DNA of 31,176 nucleotides from Treponema sp. (GTDB lineage: Bacteria; Spirochaetota; Spirochaetia; Treponematales; Treponemataceae), in NCBI GenBank assembly GCA_024691265.1, contig JAILNT010000113.1:1-31176 (forward strand), given 5' to 3'. Position 1 is the first letter of the stretch; every line of letters begins with the position of its first letter. This document shows, piece after piece, positions 16,635 to 24,810 of this stretch. The notes under the pieces were generated by a model. The model worked only from the letters and a program-made list of their open reading frames with translations, did not search any database and was not told the origin of the DNA. A program made the translations under genes and the position numbers.

Positions 16635-16720
16635 GGAGGTGTTGTAGAGCGGTTAATACAACGGTTTGCTAAACCGTCGGTTCCTAACGGGCCGGGCAGG
16701 TTCGACTCCTGTCGCCTCCG
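16635..16720 (+). tRNA. tRNA-Ser(GCU)
   Basis: Acceptor GGAGGTG pairs with CGCCTCC (one G-U) with discriminator G. The anticodon loop TTGCTAA gives GCU, with a class II variable arm and T-loop TTCGACT. CCA is not encoded. Probably co-transcribed with the preceding tRNA-Ser. Confidence 0.95.
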
Positions 16721-16761
16721 TAGGCTAATCAACAGTTTGGTTGGCTTGTTTAATATATTTT

Positions 16762-16836
16762 GAGACTATAGCTCAGCTGGATTAGAGCACCACCCTGCGG
16801 AGGTGGGGGTCGCACGTTCGAACCGTGTTAGTCTCG
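16762..16836 (+). tRNA. tRNA-Arg(GCG)
   Basis: Acceptor GAGACTA pairs with TAGTCTC, discriminator G. Anticodon stem CCACC/GGTGG encloses the loop CTGCGGA, so the anticodon is GCG. An adenine at the position-20 region of the D-loop fits arginine identity. T-loop TTCGAAC. CCA is not encoded. Most bacteria read CGU/CGC/CGA with an ACG (inosine) tRNA, so G34 is unusual. Confidence 0.9.
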
Positions 16837-16861
16837 TAATATGCATTAAGCTTGAAAAAAG

Positions 16862-16894
16862 AAAATTGCGGCATTAGGCTTGCAATTTTTTTTT
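16862..16894 (+). terminator. terminator of the tRNA cluster
   Basis: AAAATTGC (16862-16869) pairs with GCAATTTT (16882-16889), followed by T to 16894. A second AT-only hairpin, AAAATAAG/CTTATTTT, lies at 16923-16946. Confidence 0.75.
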
Positions 16895-16974
16895 GCTTAG
16901 ATTCATACTTAGAAAGAATGGTAAAATAAGTATTATTGCTTATTTTTAGGTTCAATTCCTTAACTTTCTGTATT

Positions 16975-17082
16975 GAGTCCAGGTCCTATGCAAGTTATTC
17001 TTACAAAACCCCGCCAGATTCGGAAGAAAGCAACGGTATGTTTGTAATAACTGTGCCGTAGTGTACCTGGGCTCTTTTTTTT
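16975..17082 (+). ncRNA. ffs: small signal recognition particle RNA (4.5S type) with terminator run
   Basis: GAGTCCAGGT at the 5' end pairs with ACCTGGGCTC at the 3' end. At the tip, CCAGATTCGGAAGAAAGCAACGG matches the Ffh-binding domain of bacterial SRP RNA: a GGAA tetraloop next to the asymmetric A/C-rich internal loop. The RNA is about 100 nt and runs directly into eight or nine T, which end transcription. It joins Ffh to target nascent membrane proteins. Confidence 0.93.
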
Positions 17083-17204
17083 CGTTTTATTATTTCCCTT
17101 CTGTAACAGAAATAGATTCCAAAGGTTATATATATATTAATAAATATTCATTTTGGATTTTTGATGTATAATTCACCTATTTTCACACACTAGGAGTCTT
17201 TATT

Positions 17205-18035
17205 GTGGCACATTGTATAGTAGCAGAAGCGGAATCTATTTTAGACACAGAATACAAAGTATTAGACAAAGGTTTTGTACGATTAATCGATTATTGTGGT
17301 AGCGATAAACGAATAGTTCAGATGGCCAGGCTTTATTATGGAGAAAATGCAAAACAGATTCGTGATGATGAATCTCTTATAGATTATCTTATTCGACATG
17401 AATATATGGACTCTTTTCAACAAGTCGTTCTTTGCTTTCATTTAAAAATGCCTATTTTCATTGCAAGGCAATGGTTAAAACATAGAATGGGAATATCAAA
17501 CGAAATATCAAGTCGATATTCAGTTATGAAAGATGAGTTTTATATCCCAGAACGCTCGAGTATTGTACCCCAAGATACAAAACAGGGAAAATCTTTGGCA
17601 GCATTTACAACAGAACAATCTGAAGAAATTAGGAATTCTTTGATAAAAGAACAAAACGTAGCTTCTGAATATTATAATAATCATATTCAATCTGGTTTAA
17701 CAAACGAACTTGCTACAATAAATTTGCCTCTTTCTCTTTACACCGAATTCTATTGGCAAATGGATTTACATAATCTTTTTCAGTTTTTTAAGACGACACT
17801 TGACAGTAATGCACAATATGAAATAAGACAATATGCAAAAGTAATCCTTGAAATAACTAAAAAAGTAGCTCCTTTTGCAACCGAATCATTTGAAAAGAAT
17901 ATTAATCGCTCTGTTAGTTTTAATGCAGAAGAAATGCAAGCTATTAAAGAGATACTTGCCGGTAAAGAAAATCCCCTTACCGACAAGAAATTATTTATTT
18001 TTGAAGAAAAGTTAAAAACAGGAAAACAACTCTAA
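17205..18035 (+). CDS. thyX: flavin-dependent thymidylate synthase-like protein (ThyX), divergent
   Basis: A 276-residue protein with a GTG start; TAGGAG at 17191-17196 is eight bases upstream and TATAAT at 17167-17172 could be its -10 box. It has the ThyX core: RQWLKHRMGISNEISSRYS (residues 89-106) corresponds to the RHR-x7-S-x-R flavin/dUMP motif, with Lys replacing the first Arg. Canonical ThyX makes dTMP from dUMP using methylene-tetrahydrofolate, FAD and NADPH. Two arginines that bind dUMP in the Thermotoga enzyme (Arg147 and Arg174, numbering from memory) align here with Thr171 and Thr198: ELATINLP for ELARIVLP, and FFKTTLDSNAQ for FLxLRxDxHAQ. The fold is clear; normal activity is doubtful. 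Confidence 0.85.
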   Translation: MAHCIVAEAESILDTEYKVLDKGFVRLIDYCGSDKRIVQMARLYYGENAKQIRDDESLIDYLIRHEYMDSFQQVVLCFHLKMPIFIARQWLKHRMGISNEISSRYSVMKDEFYIPERSSIVPQDTKQGKSLAAFTTEQSEEIRNSLIKEQNVASEYYNNHIQSGLTNELATINLPLSLYTEFYWQMDLHNLFQFFKTTLDSNAQYEIRQYAKVILEITKKVAPFATESFEKNINRSVSFNAEEMQAIKEILAGKENPLTDKKLFIFEEKLKTGKQL

Positions 18036-18039
18036 TTTT

Positions 18040-20103
18040 TTAAGACTGTTGCTGGGCTTGACGTCTGGCAACAGCTTCCTTTACAGAATCTATAAAAAGC
18101 TTGTTCTGGTCATTTCTGACAGGTATAGAATGTCCTATACTTCCATCTTCTGATGTTCTATATAATTTATCTGTTGGCATCTTATATGCTGGACTTTCTG
18201 TATTATTTACCCACCAATCCAATACAGAAATGATACAGTAAGCATACTTTATAAGGTTCGCATTTGTAGCAGCAGTATCAACTTTTCTTTTTGCACCCAA
18301 AAGAACATCTAATCTTTTTGAAATCTCATTAGGGATATCAAATTTATATCTTTCCCAAGGATTTATCAAACCGAGAACTATATCTTTTGTCTTTGCTGAC
18401 TTGTTTATTCTTTTCACAAGTAATGAAAATGATTTTCTAAGGAATGTTGTTCTTAAGCACATTGGTCTATACGAACTTTCATTAGAAGGTCTTTCCAATA
18501 ATAATTGCTGAAATTTATAATGTGGTAAGAAATTATATTGTGTCTGCCATTGCATTTCTGTTATCAGCTTCTTTCCATATTGAGAACTAGGGAAATCGCT
18601 TTGTGCAAACATCTGGCTTGTAAAATCTCTCAATTTTCCACAATAACGTTTCTCAAATAAGTCTTCACGGTATTGTGCCCAATCATTAAACACATCATTT
18701 ATAGTATCATGCGGATCTTGTAATTCCTCATCTGCTTCAAAGTTGAAATTGATATTTCTACAGCCCTGGAAAAAGTCTTCCAATATACGTATAAGCACAA
18801 CCGTTACCATCATAGGATTCGAAGGCTCGATTATATTAAAGCCGTCTTCAAAATCATATAACGGTTGAAAATAAGGATACATATCCGGCATATTTTCGAT
18901 ATTATTGAAACCTGCACTTGGGAAAAGCTGTTCCAGCATTCTAAGACCGGATATTACTGCATCATCTTTTTTACCAAGCTCTTCTTTTGCCTTTGCAAGC
19001 TTTGCATTAGCAATTTTTACTGCCTCATTATCTTTTGAAGATTCTTCCGAAGAATTATTTGAAGAAGCTCCATTTTCATTCTTATTCTTCTTAGAAGGTA
19101 AAAGCAAATCATACTTTGTAAGTGATAAGAATTTCAGGATATTGCCAATTTGATTTCTAAAGAAGTCATAAGGGTCTTCAAAAACAGTACTGCTCATTCG
19201 CATTAACAATGGATACATACCAAATATAACTCGGTCAGATATATAAAGCCATTCTGCAGAAGTTTCTTTAACGAGCTTTTCCAGCTTACGTTTTTGAGCT
19301 CCTGGTGCAAGAATCAATTCTTCATATATATTATGGAAAAGTCTAGATATTCTGGCATCTCCAAGATAATACAAAGTTATTAATGGTCTAAACATTGCTC
19401 TAACAATAGGAACAAGCATAGGGACTGTAACTTCATTGGATTTCTTTGAAAGTCCATCATAAAGAGCATTTATATCTCTCATAGTCCAGTTACCAACAGT
19501 TTTAATAAGACGGAATTCAAGATTAGGGTCATCTGGTATTCTAAGCTTAAAACTTGTACTAGACATCTGAATAAGCATCTTTACATCTTCAATAAATGCC
19601 TTCATATGAGCAATATAATTCTTTAATGTGTACTCGCAAAAAGTTGGGGAAACCTTGTTTCTTCCATTTTTCTGAAAGACACGGATAAAATTAAATACTC
19701 CAAAATTGCTTTTTATCTTATAGTTTCCAGACATCATGAGTTTATCCATGAGCTGTTCTGTTTTATCAGATAAAAGTGGTAGATTATTCGAATCTGCAAC
19801 ATGATTTCCCGTCATAGAAACGTTTACACCAGTATTACCTACCGATAATGCATTTCTTACATTACTATCATCAGCCGCAGGAGCAGTTCCATTTTTCTTT
19901 CTATCACTTGCATGTGCATAAGTTCTATTTTTAGGCATTCCAGACAAATCTAAAGGAGGGCTTTTCTCTATAAATATTTCTCCCCCAAGTATCTTTGTCA
20001 TACGCTTAGCTTCTTCTTCATCTATGGCACCAATATTTGCCCTTGTCCTATCTAATGTGCCAGGTTCGTATTTTGCTTCAGGTTTATGTCCATTATTACC
20101 CAT
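18040..20103 (-). CDS. large uncharacterised protein, probably treponeme-restricted
   Basis: I do not recognise a domain in this 687-residue protein. It has no signal peptide or membrane helix, so it is probably cytoplasmic. The first ~110 residues are polar and probably flexible (GNNGHKPEAKYEPGTLDRTR...). A long helical region follows, then a low-complexity linker near residues 345-385 rich in Asn, Ser, Glu and Lys, then a second mostly helical region and a Gln-rich end (ARRQAQQQS). It lies 46 bases downstream of the DUF2804 gene on the same strand, so the two are probably co-transcribed and functionally linked. Its end is four bases from the end of convergent thyX, leaving no room for a separate terminator. 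Confidence 0.65.
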   Translation of the reverse strand: MGNNGHKPEAKYEPGTLDRTRANIGAIDEEEAKRMTKILGGEIFIEKSPPLDLSGMPKNRTYAHASDRKKNGTAPAADDSNVRNALSVGNTGVNVSMTGNHVADSNNLPLLSDKTEQLMDKLMMSGNYKIKSNFGVFNFIRVFQKNGRNKVSPTFCEYTLKNYIAHMKAFIEDVKMLIQMSSTSFKLRIPDDPNLEFRLIKTVGNWTMRDINALYDGLSKKSNEVTVPMLVPIVRAMFRPLITLYYLGDARISRLFHNIYEELILAPGAQKRKLEKLVKETSAEWLYISDRVIFGMYPLLMRMSSTVFEDPYDFFRNQIGNILKFLSLTKYDLLLPSKKNKNENGASSNNSSEESSKDNEAVKIANAKLAKAKEELGKKDDAVISGLRMLEQLFPSAGFNNIENMPDMYPYFQPLYDFEDGFNIIEPSNPMMVTVVLIRILEDFFQGCRNINFNFEADEELQDPHDTINDVFNDWAQYREDLFEKRYCGKLRDFTSQMFAQSDFPSSQYGKKLITEMQWQTQYNFLPHYKFQQLLLERPSNESSYRPMCLRTTFLRKSFSLLVKRINKSAKTKDIVLGLINPWERYKFDIPNEISKRLDVLLGAKRKVDTAATNANLIKYAYCIISVLDWWVNNTESPAYKMPTDKLYRTSEDGSIGHSIPVRNDQNKLFIDSVKEAVARRQAQQQS

Positions 20104-20149
20104 TAATTCTAAAATCCTCTTTAGGCGGAAAGCCTTATTTTATAATAAA

Positions 20150-21217
20150 CTACAATCTTAAAAGATTATGCTTTGCAATTCCAGACATCGATTTTATGCT
20201 AATCTTTTCACCTTCTTTTGTAAGCAAAGCTCCCTCAAATGTACCATATATAATATGATATCGTGTTCGTAAAACTAAAACACTAACAGTTCTAGCCAAA
20301 TCAGACACAGGTGTAAAAACTAAATCAACCATACTTTCTGTATCTTGTATATTCCATCTGCCTTTTAAGCCTCGTGAATGCGTTATACGAACAGGAGGGA
20401 GAGGTGTCATTTCTCCATCTACAAACAATGCATTTGCATTATACTTTTCTGTATCAACAGCATCCAAAGAAGTTGTTTGTATTCTGAATACAACTTTTTT
20501 TCCCTTTATAATCCCCATACCTGTAACATATTCACTTCTAGATCTAAAAAGCAAATATGAACGCGACATATCAATAAATCCTAGTCCGTCCATATCGTCC
20601 ATGACTTTTGTACTTTCATCTAAAGGTGTAATACTTAAAGCTCCGTGTAAAGGGAAAGTCATATAATAGCTTGCTGCACAGCGTCGCATCGTTGGTAAAG
20701 GGGTTACAAAAGTTGCATCACCTATTCCTTCTTCACTGAAATGCGAAATAAAAGCACCATTTGCATAAGGTCTAGCAGAATCTCCTGCAACATTAAAAAG
20801 AAGGGAAATTCTATTCTTATCTCTGTCCCAGCTTACCCTTATATATCTTTTCTTGTAACGGCTTGCACATACAGTAGCCCTAAGTTCATGAGGAATAAGA
20901 CGGCGACTAGGTCCCATTAAATGTCTATAAGCATAACGCTTTCCAGTACTAATATCCCAGAAAACAATCTCATTAAATCCAAACAATTTGGCATCATAAA
21001 ATTCTACAAGACCTATATAATTTCCAAGAGAAAATGAAAAGCTAAGTCTGCTTTTGATTCTAAAGTTAGTTATAAATGTAGGAAGAGGAACTACACCAAA
21101 AGGCATATGAACACCTCTTATATCCATAGAAACTGGAGCTCCTGCAAATGTACCGAACACAGGCCTATTATTTTGAATAAGCTCTGGTGGTGGCGGTAAA
21201 ACTAATCTTGTATACAA
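20150..21217 (-). CDS. DUF2804 family protein
   Basis: A 355-residue protein that appears to start with TTG at 21217; GAAGG at 21229-21225 is seven bases upstream. It is rich in beta strands and follows the DUF2804 pattern: NNRPVFGTFAGAP near the start, FWDISTGKRYAYRHLMGPSRR about residues 85-105, a central PLHGALSI region, and a closing YHIIYGTFEGALLTKEGEKISIKSMSGIAKH. The family has no established reaction; a lipocalin-like, ligand-binding fold has been suggested for related proteins. No signal peptide is present. It is the first gene of a probable two-gene unit with the 687-residue protein. Confidence 0.75.
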   Translation of the reverse strand: MYTRLVLPPPPELIQNNRPVFGTFAGAPVSMDIRGVHMPFGVVPLPTFITNFRIKSRLSFSFSLGNYIGLVEFYDAKLFGFNEIVFWDISTGKRYAYRHLMGPSRRLIPHELRATVCASRYKKRYIRVSWDRDKNRISLLFNVAGDSARPYANGAFISHFSEEGIGDATFVTPLPTMRRCAASYYMTFPLHGALSITPLDESTKVMDDMDGLGFIDMSRSYLLFRSRSEYVTGMGIIKGKKVVFRIQTTSLDAVDTEKYNANALFVDGEMTPLPPVRITHSRGLKGRWNIQDTESMVDLVFTPVSDLARTVSVLVLRTRYHIIYGTFEGALLTKEGEKISIKSMSGIAKHNLLRL

Positions 21218-21433
21218 AACAAAACCTTCTTTCTAATTTATTTCCTGTCTTTTACTCTATCCAATTATCATACTATTTTTCGACAATGTTTAATTATAAC
21301 TAAAATATTTACAGATATCAAATGAATTTATAAAGAGAATAAGGCAAACAATTTCACACAACAAACAATTTTTATTTGAGAAATTGTCATTATTGCCTTA
21401 AAATCATAATAAATAACATTGGAGGTGAGTATC

Positions 21434-22963
21434 ATGGGTATAATAGCATATTCATTAGGAGCTGCACAGGAAGTTACAGGCTCTAAACATATATTTGAAG
21501 TTGATGGAAGAAGTTTTATGGTTGATTGTGGAGCCTTTCAGGGAAAACGTGCAGAGGCAGACCAGAAAAACAGAAACTTTGATTTTGCAGCTGATAAAAT
21601 AGAAGCCGTTATTTTGACTCACGCACATTATGACCATTGCGGACTTTTACCTGTTCTTACAAAGAATGGCTATAATGGAAACATTTATGCAACTCCAGCT
21701 ACACGAGATTTAGCAGACCTTATTATGATGGATAGTGCAAGAATTCAAGCAAGAGATGCCGAATATCTTAGAAAACAGGCTGCTAAAAAAGGCGAAAAGT
21801 TCAAATGGAAGCCTCTTTTCGATGAAAAAGACTGTATAAAAGCTGCAAATCAAATTGTTACTCTTTCTTATAACAGAAAAATGTACATTGCCCCGGACAT
21901 TCAGCTTGAATATTTTGATGCAGGTCATATTCTAGGTTCTGCAATGGCTTGTTTCACAATTAAAGGACACAGAAAAAACCCTATAACAGGGGAAATAGAC
22001 AGAGATGATGATAACAGACAATGGAATCACATATCAGGCTATAAAGCAAATGCACAAAGGAGTCTTACTGCCACAAGTGGAGCTCCTGTAGATGATATTC
22101 GCATTATGTATACAGGAGACTTAGGACGCTGCAAAAAACCTATCATAAGAGACCCTTGCACTGATATTCCAGCTCCTGATTATATCTTTATGGAAAGTAC
22201 CTACGGAAACAGACTTCATGAAAACCAGAGTGTTGCACTTGAAGAGCTTGTAAGAATAGTAAAAAGAGCTGTAGCAAATAAGGGAAAAATCATAGTTCCT
22301 TCATTCGCTATAGAACGTACACAAGAAATTGTATATTATTTACACCTTCTTGTAGACCAGAAGAAAATACCAGAAATTCCTATCTATGTAGATAGTCCTA
22401 TGGCAACAAGTGCAACAAGTATCTTCCAGGTTCACCCTGAATGTTACAGTGAAGATGTGCATGAAGCCTTCTTACAGCACCATAAAAACCCATTTGGTTT
22501 TGGTAATCTTTCTTTTGTCACAAGTGTAGAAGAATCAAAAGCTCTGAATGAAAAAAATGGACCTATGGTCATCATCAGTGCTGATGGTATGTGTGAAGCC
22601 GGTCGTATTCTTCATCATCTTGCAAACAATATAAGTAATCCTAACAACACAATTCTCATTGTAGGCTACATGGCAGAAAATACATTGGGAAGAAGAATAA
22701 GGGACGGAGAAAAAGAAGTTCGCATTATGGGAGACTGGTACCACGTAAATGCACAGGTAGAACAAATAAATGCCTTTAGTGCTCATGCAGACTATAAAGA
22801 ATGTGTAGAATGGCTTAACTCTATAGATACAAGCCGCTTAAAACAAATCTTTATGGTTCATGGTGAACATGATGCACAAGATTTCTTCCAGAAATATCTT
22901 AAAGAAAATGGTTATCCAAATGTTACAGTAGTAAAATACGGACAAACTTATAACTTAGATTAA
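21434..22963 (+). CDS. beta-CASP metallo-beta-lactamase RNA-processing exonuclease-like protein
   Basis: The ATG at 21434 is preceded by GGAGGTGA (21421-21428), giving 509 residues. The upstream TTG at 21419 overlaps that site and is rejected. The zinc-binding THAHYDHCG motif (about residues 61-69), a metal histidine in the DAGHILGSAM segment, and TGDLGRCKKPI complete the metallo-beta-lactamase core. YVDSPMATSAT, ISADGMCEAGRILHHL and the C-terminal AFSAHADYKE place it in the beta-CASP group with bacterial homologues of CPSF73/Ysh1. Such proteins are RNases, so RNA processing or turnover in the cytoplasm is likely. It stands alone and ends in a strong two-way terminator shared with the convergent sugar-kinase gene. 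Confidence 0.9.
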   Translation: MGIIAYSLGAAQEVTGSKHIFEVDGRSFMVDCGAFQGKRAEADQKNRNFDFAADKIEAVILTHAHYDHCGLLPVLTKNGYNGNIYATPATRDLADLIMMDSARIQARDAEYLRKQAAKKGEKFKWKPLFDEKDCIKAANQIVTLSYNRKMYIAPDIQLEYFDAGHILGSAMACFTIKGHRKNPITGEIDRDDDNRQWNHISGYKANAQRSLTATSGAPVDDIRIMYTGDLGRCKKPIIRDPCTDIPAPDYIFMESTYGNRLHENQSVALEELVRIVKRAVANKGKIIVPSFAIERTQEIVYYLHLLVDQKKIPEIPIYVDSPMATSATSIFQVHPECYSEDVHEAFLQHHKNPFGFGNLSFVTSVEESKALNEKNGPMVIISADGMCEAGRILHHLANNISNPNNTILIVGYMAENTLGRRIRDGEKEVRIMGDWYHVNAQVEQINAFSAHADYKECVEWLNSIDTSRLKQIFMVHGEHDAQDFFQKYLKENGYPNVTVVKYGQTYNLD

Positions 22964-22970
22964 AGACATG

Positions 22971-23007
22971 AAAAAAGGACTTCATCAAAATCTGGTGAAG
23001 TCCTTTT
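22971..23007. terminator. bidirectional terminator
   Basis: AAAAGGACTTCA (22973-22984) pairs perfectly with TGAAGTCCTTTT (22996-23007), with A on one side and T on the other. It serves both the beta-CASP gene and the convergent sugar kinase gene. Confidence 0.9.
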
Positions 23008-23052
23008 CTTTATATTTGGTGCCCTATATAAATAGACTTTTATAATATTTTT

Positions 23053-24081
23053 CTATCTGTCCATCTCGCTCTGACGACCAGTAGCCTGATGTTCTTTTAT
23101 AATCTTGCTTATTTCACGGAAATCAGAAACTGGAAGGTCTCCAAAAACAGTATTTTTAGTAGCACAAGTTGCATTTCCAAATTCCATTGCTTTCTGTGGG
23201 TCATTATACTTCAGCATTCCAAATAAAACGCCTGCACAATAAGCATCACCACTACCAATACGGTCAACTACATCGATTTCTTTATATTGTGGTTCAGTAT
23301 AAAATTTATCATTCTCTGCAGAATATACAAGGGAAGTAAATGAATGTACCTTAGGGCTTATTACTTCACGTTCTGAAGAAGCAATCAATTTTATGTTAGG
23401 GAAATCTTTACAGAATTCACGATGCATTTCTTCAAGAGTTCCTGTTTTGCGGAACATACGATGACAACTTTCTTCAGAAATAAACAGATAATCTACATAA
23501 GGCAATATATTTAATATTGTTGTGCGAGCAGTATCTTCGTCCCAGAGATTTGCACGATAGTTAACATCAAAAGCGATAAGAGAACCTTCTGCCTTAAACT
23601 TCTTTATCATCTCAATAGCAATATTACGTGTATTCTCTGAAAGAGCAAGAGTAATACCAGATGTATAAAACATACGAGTAGAGCTATATACAGATTTTGG
23701 TATCTCATCAAGTCTAATAGTATTAAAAGAAGAATGCTTTCTGTCATATACAACAGAAGGTTTTCTAGGATATGCTCCATTCTCGTAATAGTATATTCCA
23801 AGACGAGCTTCAGGAGATTCGTCCCAAATGAGGAAATCATCACTTACTGTATTAAAACGGATTCTGTTTTTTACAAAGGTACCTACCTGATTATTAGGAA
23901 GCTTTGAAATGACAGCAGTGCGAAGTCCTAAAAGGGATATTCCGGAAGCGACATTCAATTCTGCTCCACCAGCATATTTTTCAAACACGTCATCACGCAT
24001 TATACGCTTATTTAATGGAGGAGACAGACGAAGCATTATTTCACCCAATGTAATAAGATCAAAATCCTTTTTGTTTTCCAT
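23053..24081 (-). CDS. PfkB family sugar kinase, KDG-kinase-like
   Basis: A 342-residue ribokinase/PfkB family kinase. The N-terminal LITLGEIMLRLSPP and GGAELNVASGISLLG give the sugar-binding face. DRIGSGDAYCAGVLFG (about 268-283) holds the anion hole and catalytic aspartate of PfkB signature 2. The N-terminal style and length resemble 2-keto-3-deoxygluconate kinases, which feed uronate/pectin sugars into the Entner-Doudoroff route by making KDPG, but substrate cannot be fixed from sequence. A tetR-type regulator ends 120 bases upstream on the same strand, and an AT-rich inverted repeat lies between them (24148-24170), so regulation by that repressor is possible. Confidence 0.85.
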   Translation of the reverse strand: MENKKDFDLITLGEIMLRLSPPLNKRIMRDDVFEKYAGGAELNVASGISLLGLRTAVISKLPNNQVGTFVKNRIRFNTVSDDFLIWDESPEARLGIYYYENGAYPRKPSVVYDRKHSSFNTIRLDEIPKSVYSSTRMFYTSGITLALSENTRNIAIEMIKKFKAEGSLIAFDVNYRANLWDEDTARTTILNILPYVDYLFISEESCHRMFRKTGTLEEMHREFCKDFPNIKLIASSEREVISPKVHSFTSLVYSAENDKFYTEPQYKEIDVVDRIGSGDAYCAGVLFGMLKYNDPQKAMEFGNATCATKNTVFGDLPVSDFREISKIIKEHQATGRQSEMDR

Positions 24082-24201
24082 AATTTCCCACTCTTACGAA
24101 GTATTAGCTAGCTATAAAAAGCAGCATATAAAAATGGTATCTTATTACTTTTAATTTTACAATTAAAAAGTTTGCTCTTTTATTGTAAAAAAATGACGTT
24201 A

Positions 24202-24810
24202 CTAATCTGTAGTATTTTTTGTACAAATGCCATCAATTGCAAGTGTTAATACATTTCGTATTTCACTACAGTCTTTTTGCTCTATTACTGAAATACGGAA
24301 TATAGCAGACTCAAAAAGGGCGTATATCATTTCATTCACAGCTTTTACAGGAATCTTCTTAAATACCCCTTTTTTCTCGCCTTTTATATAAACAGCCGTT
24401 ATTAAATGTCTTAACTTAATAACCCTGCGTTGAACTCTGTTTTCAACATCTCCCCCAGCTTTTTTAAGCTGAATAAGGTAAGTAAGAAGAACGTAGAACA
24501 ATTTACGATTTTCTTCAATGTAATCAACTATCTTATCACAAACTTTTCTAAGACATTGAGAAGCATCAAGAGAATCATCTTTCACTATTTCAACAAGAGA
24601 ACTTTCTATTCCACTTAAAAGCTGTTTTATGCTCCATAAAAATATTTCTCTTTTGTTTTTAAAATAGATATACAAAGTAGTGCGAGTAATACCGCATCTA
24701 TCTGCGATTTTTTGAAAAGTCACATCTTCATAGCCTTCTTCTACAAAGATATCAAGTGCCTTTTCCAAAATCTCACGCTTTCTTTTTTCATGTTCTACAA
24801 CAATAGCCAT
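24202..24810 (-). CDS. TetR/AcrR family transcriptional regulator
   Basis: A 202-residue protein with the TetR helix-turn-helix at about residues 10-56: ILEKALDIFVEEGYEDVTFQKIADRCGITRTTLYIYFKNKREIF. This N-terminal DNA-binding part is followed by about 145 mostly helical residues that would bind a ligand and form the dimer. Its ATG overlaps the stop codon of the rRNA methyltransferase gene by one base (TAATG at 24812-24808), so it is translated from the same message. Likely targets are the downstream sugar kinase gene or genes elsewhere; the ligand is unknown. Confidence 0.9.
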   Translation of the reverse strand: MAIVVEHEKRKREILEKALDIFVEEGYEDVTFQKIADRCGITRTTLYIYFKNKREIFLWSIKQLLSGIESSLVEIVKDDSLDASQCLRKVCDKIVDYIEENRKLFYVLLTYLIQLKKAGGDVENRVQRRVIKLRHLITAVYIKGEKKGVFKKIPVKAVNEMIYALFESAIFRISVIEQKDCSEIRNVLTLAIDGICTKNTTD

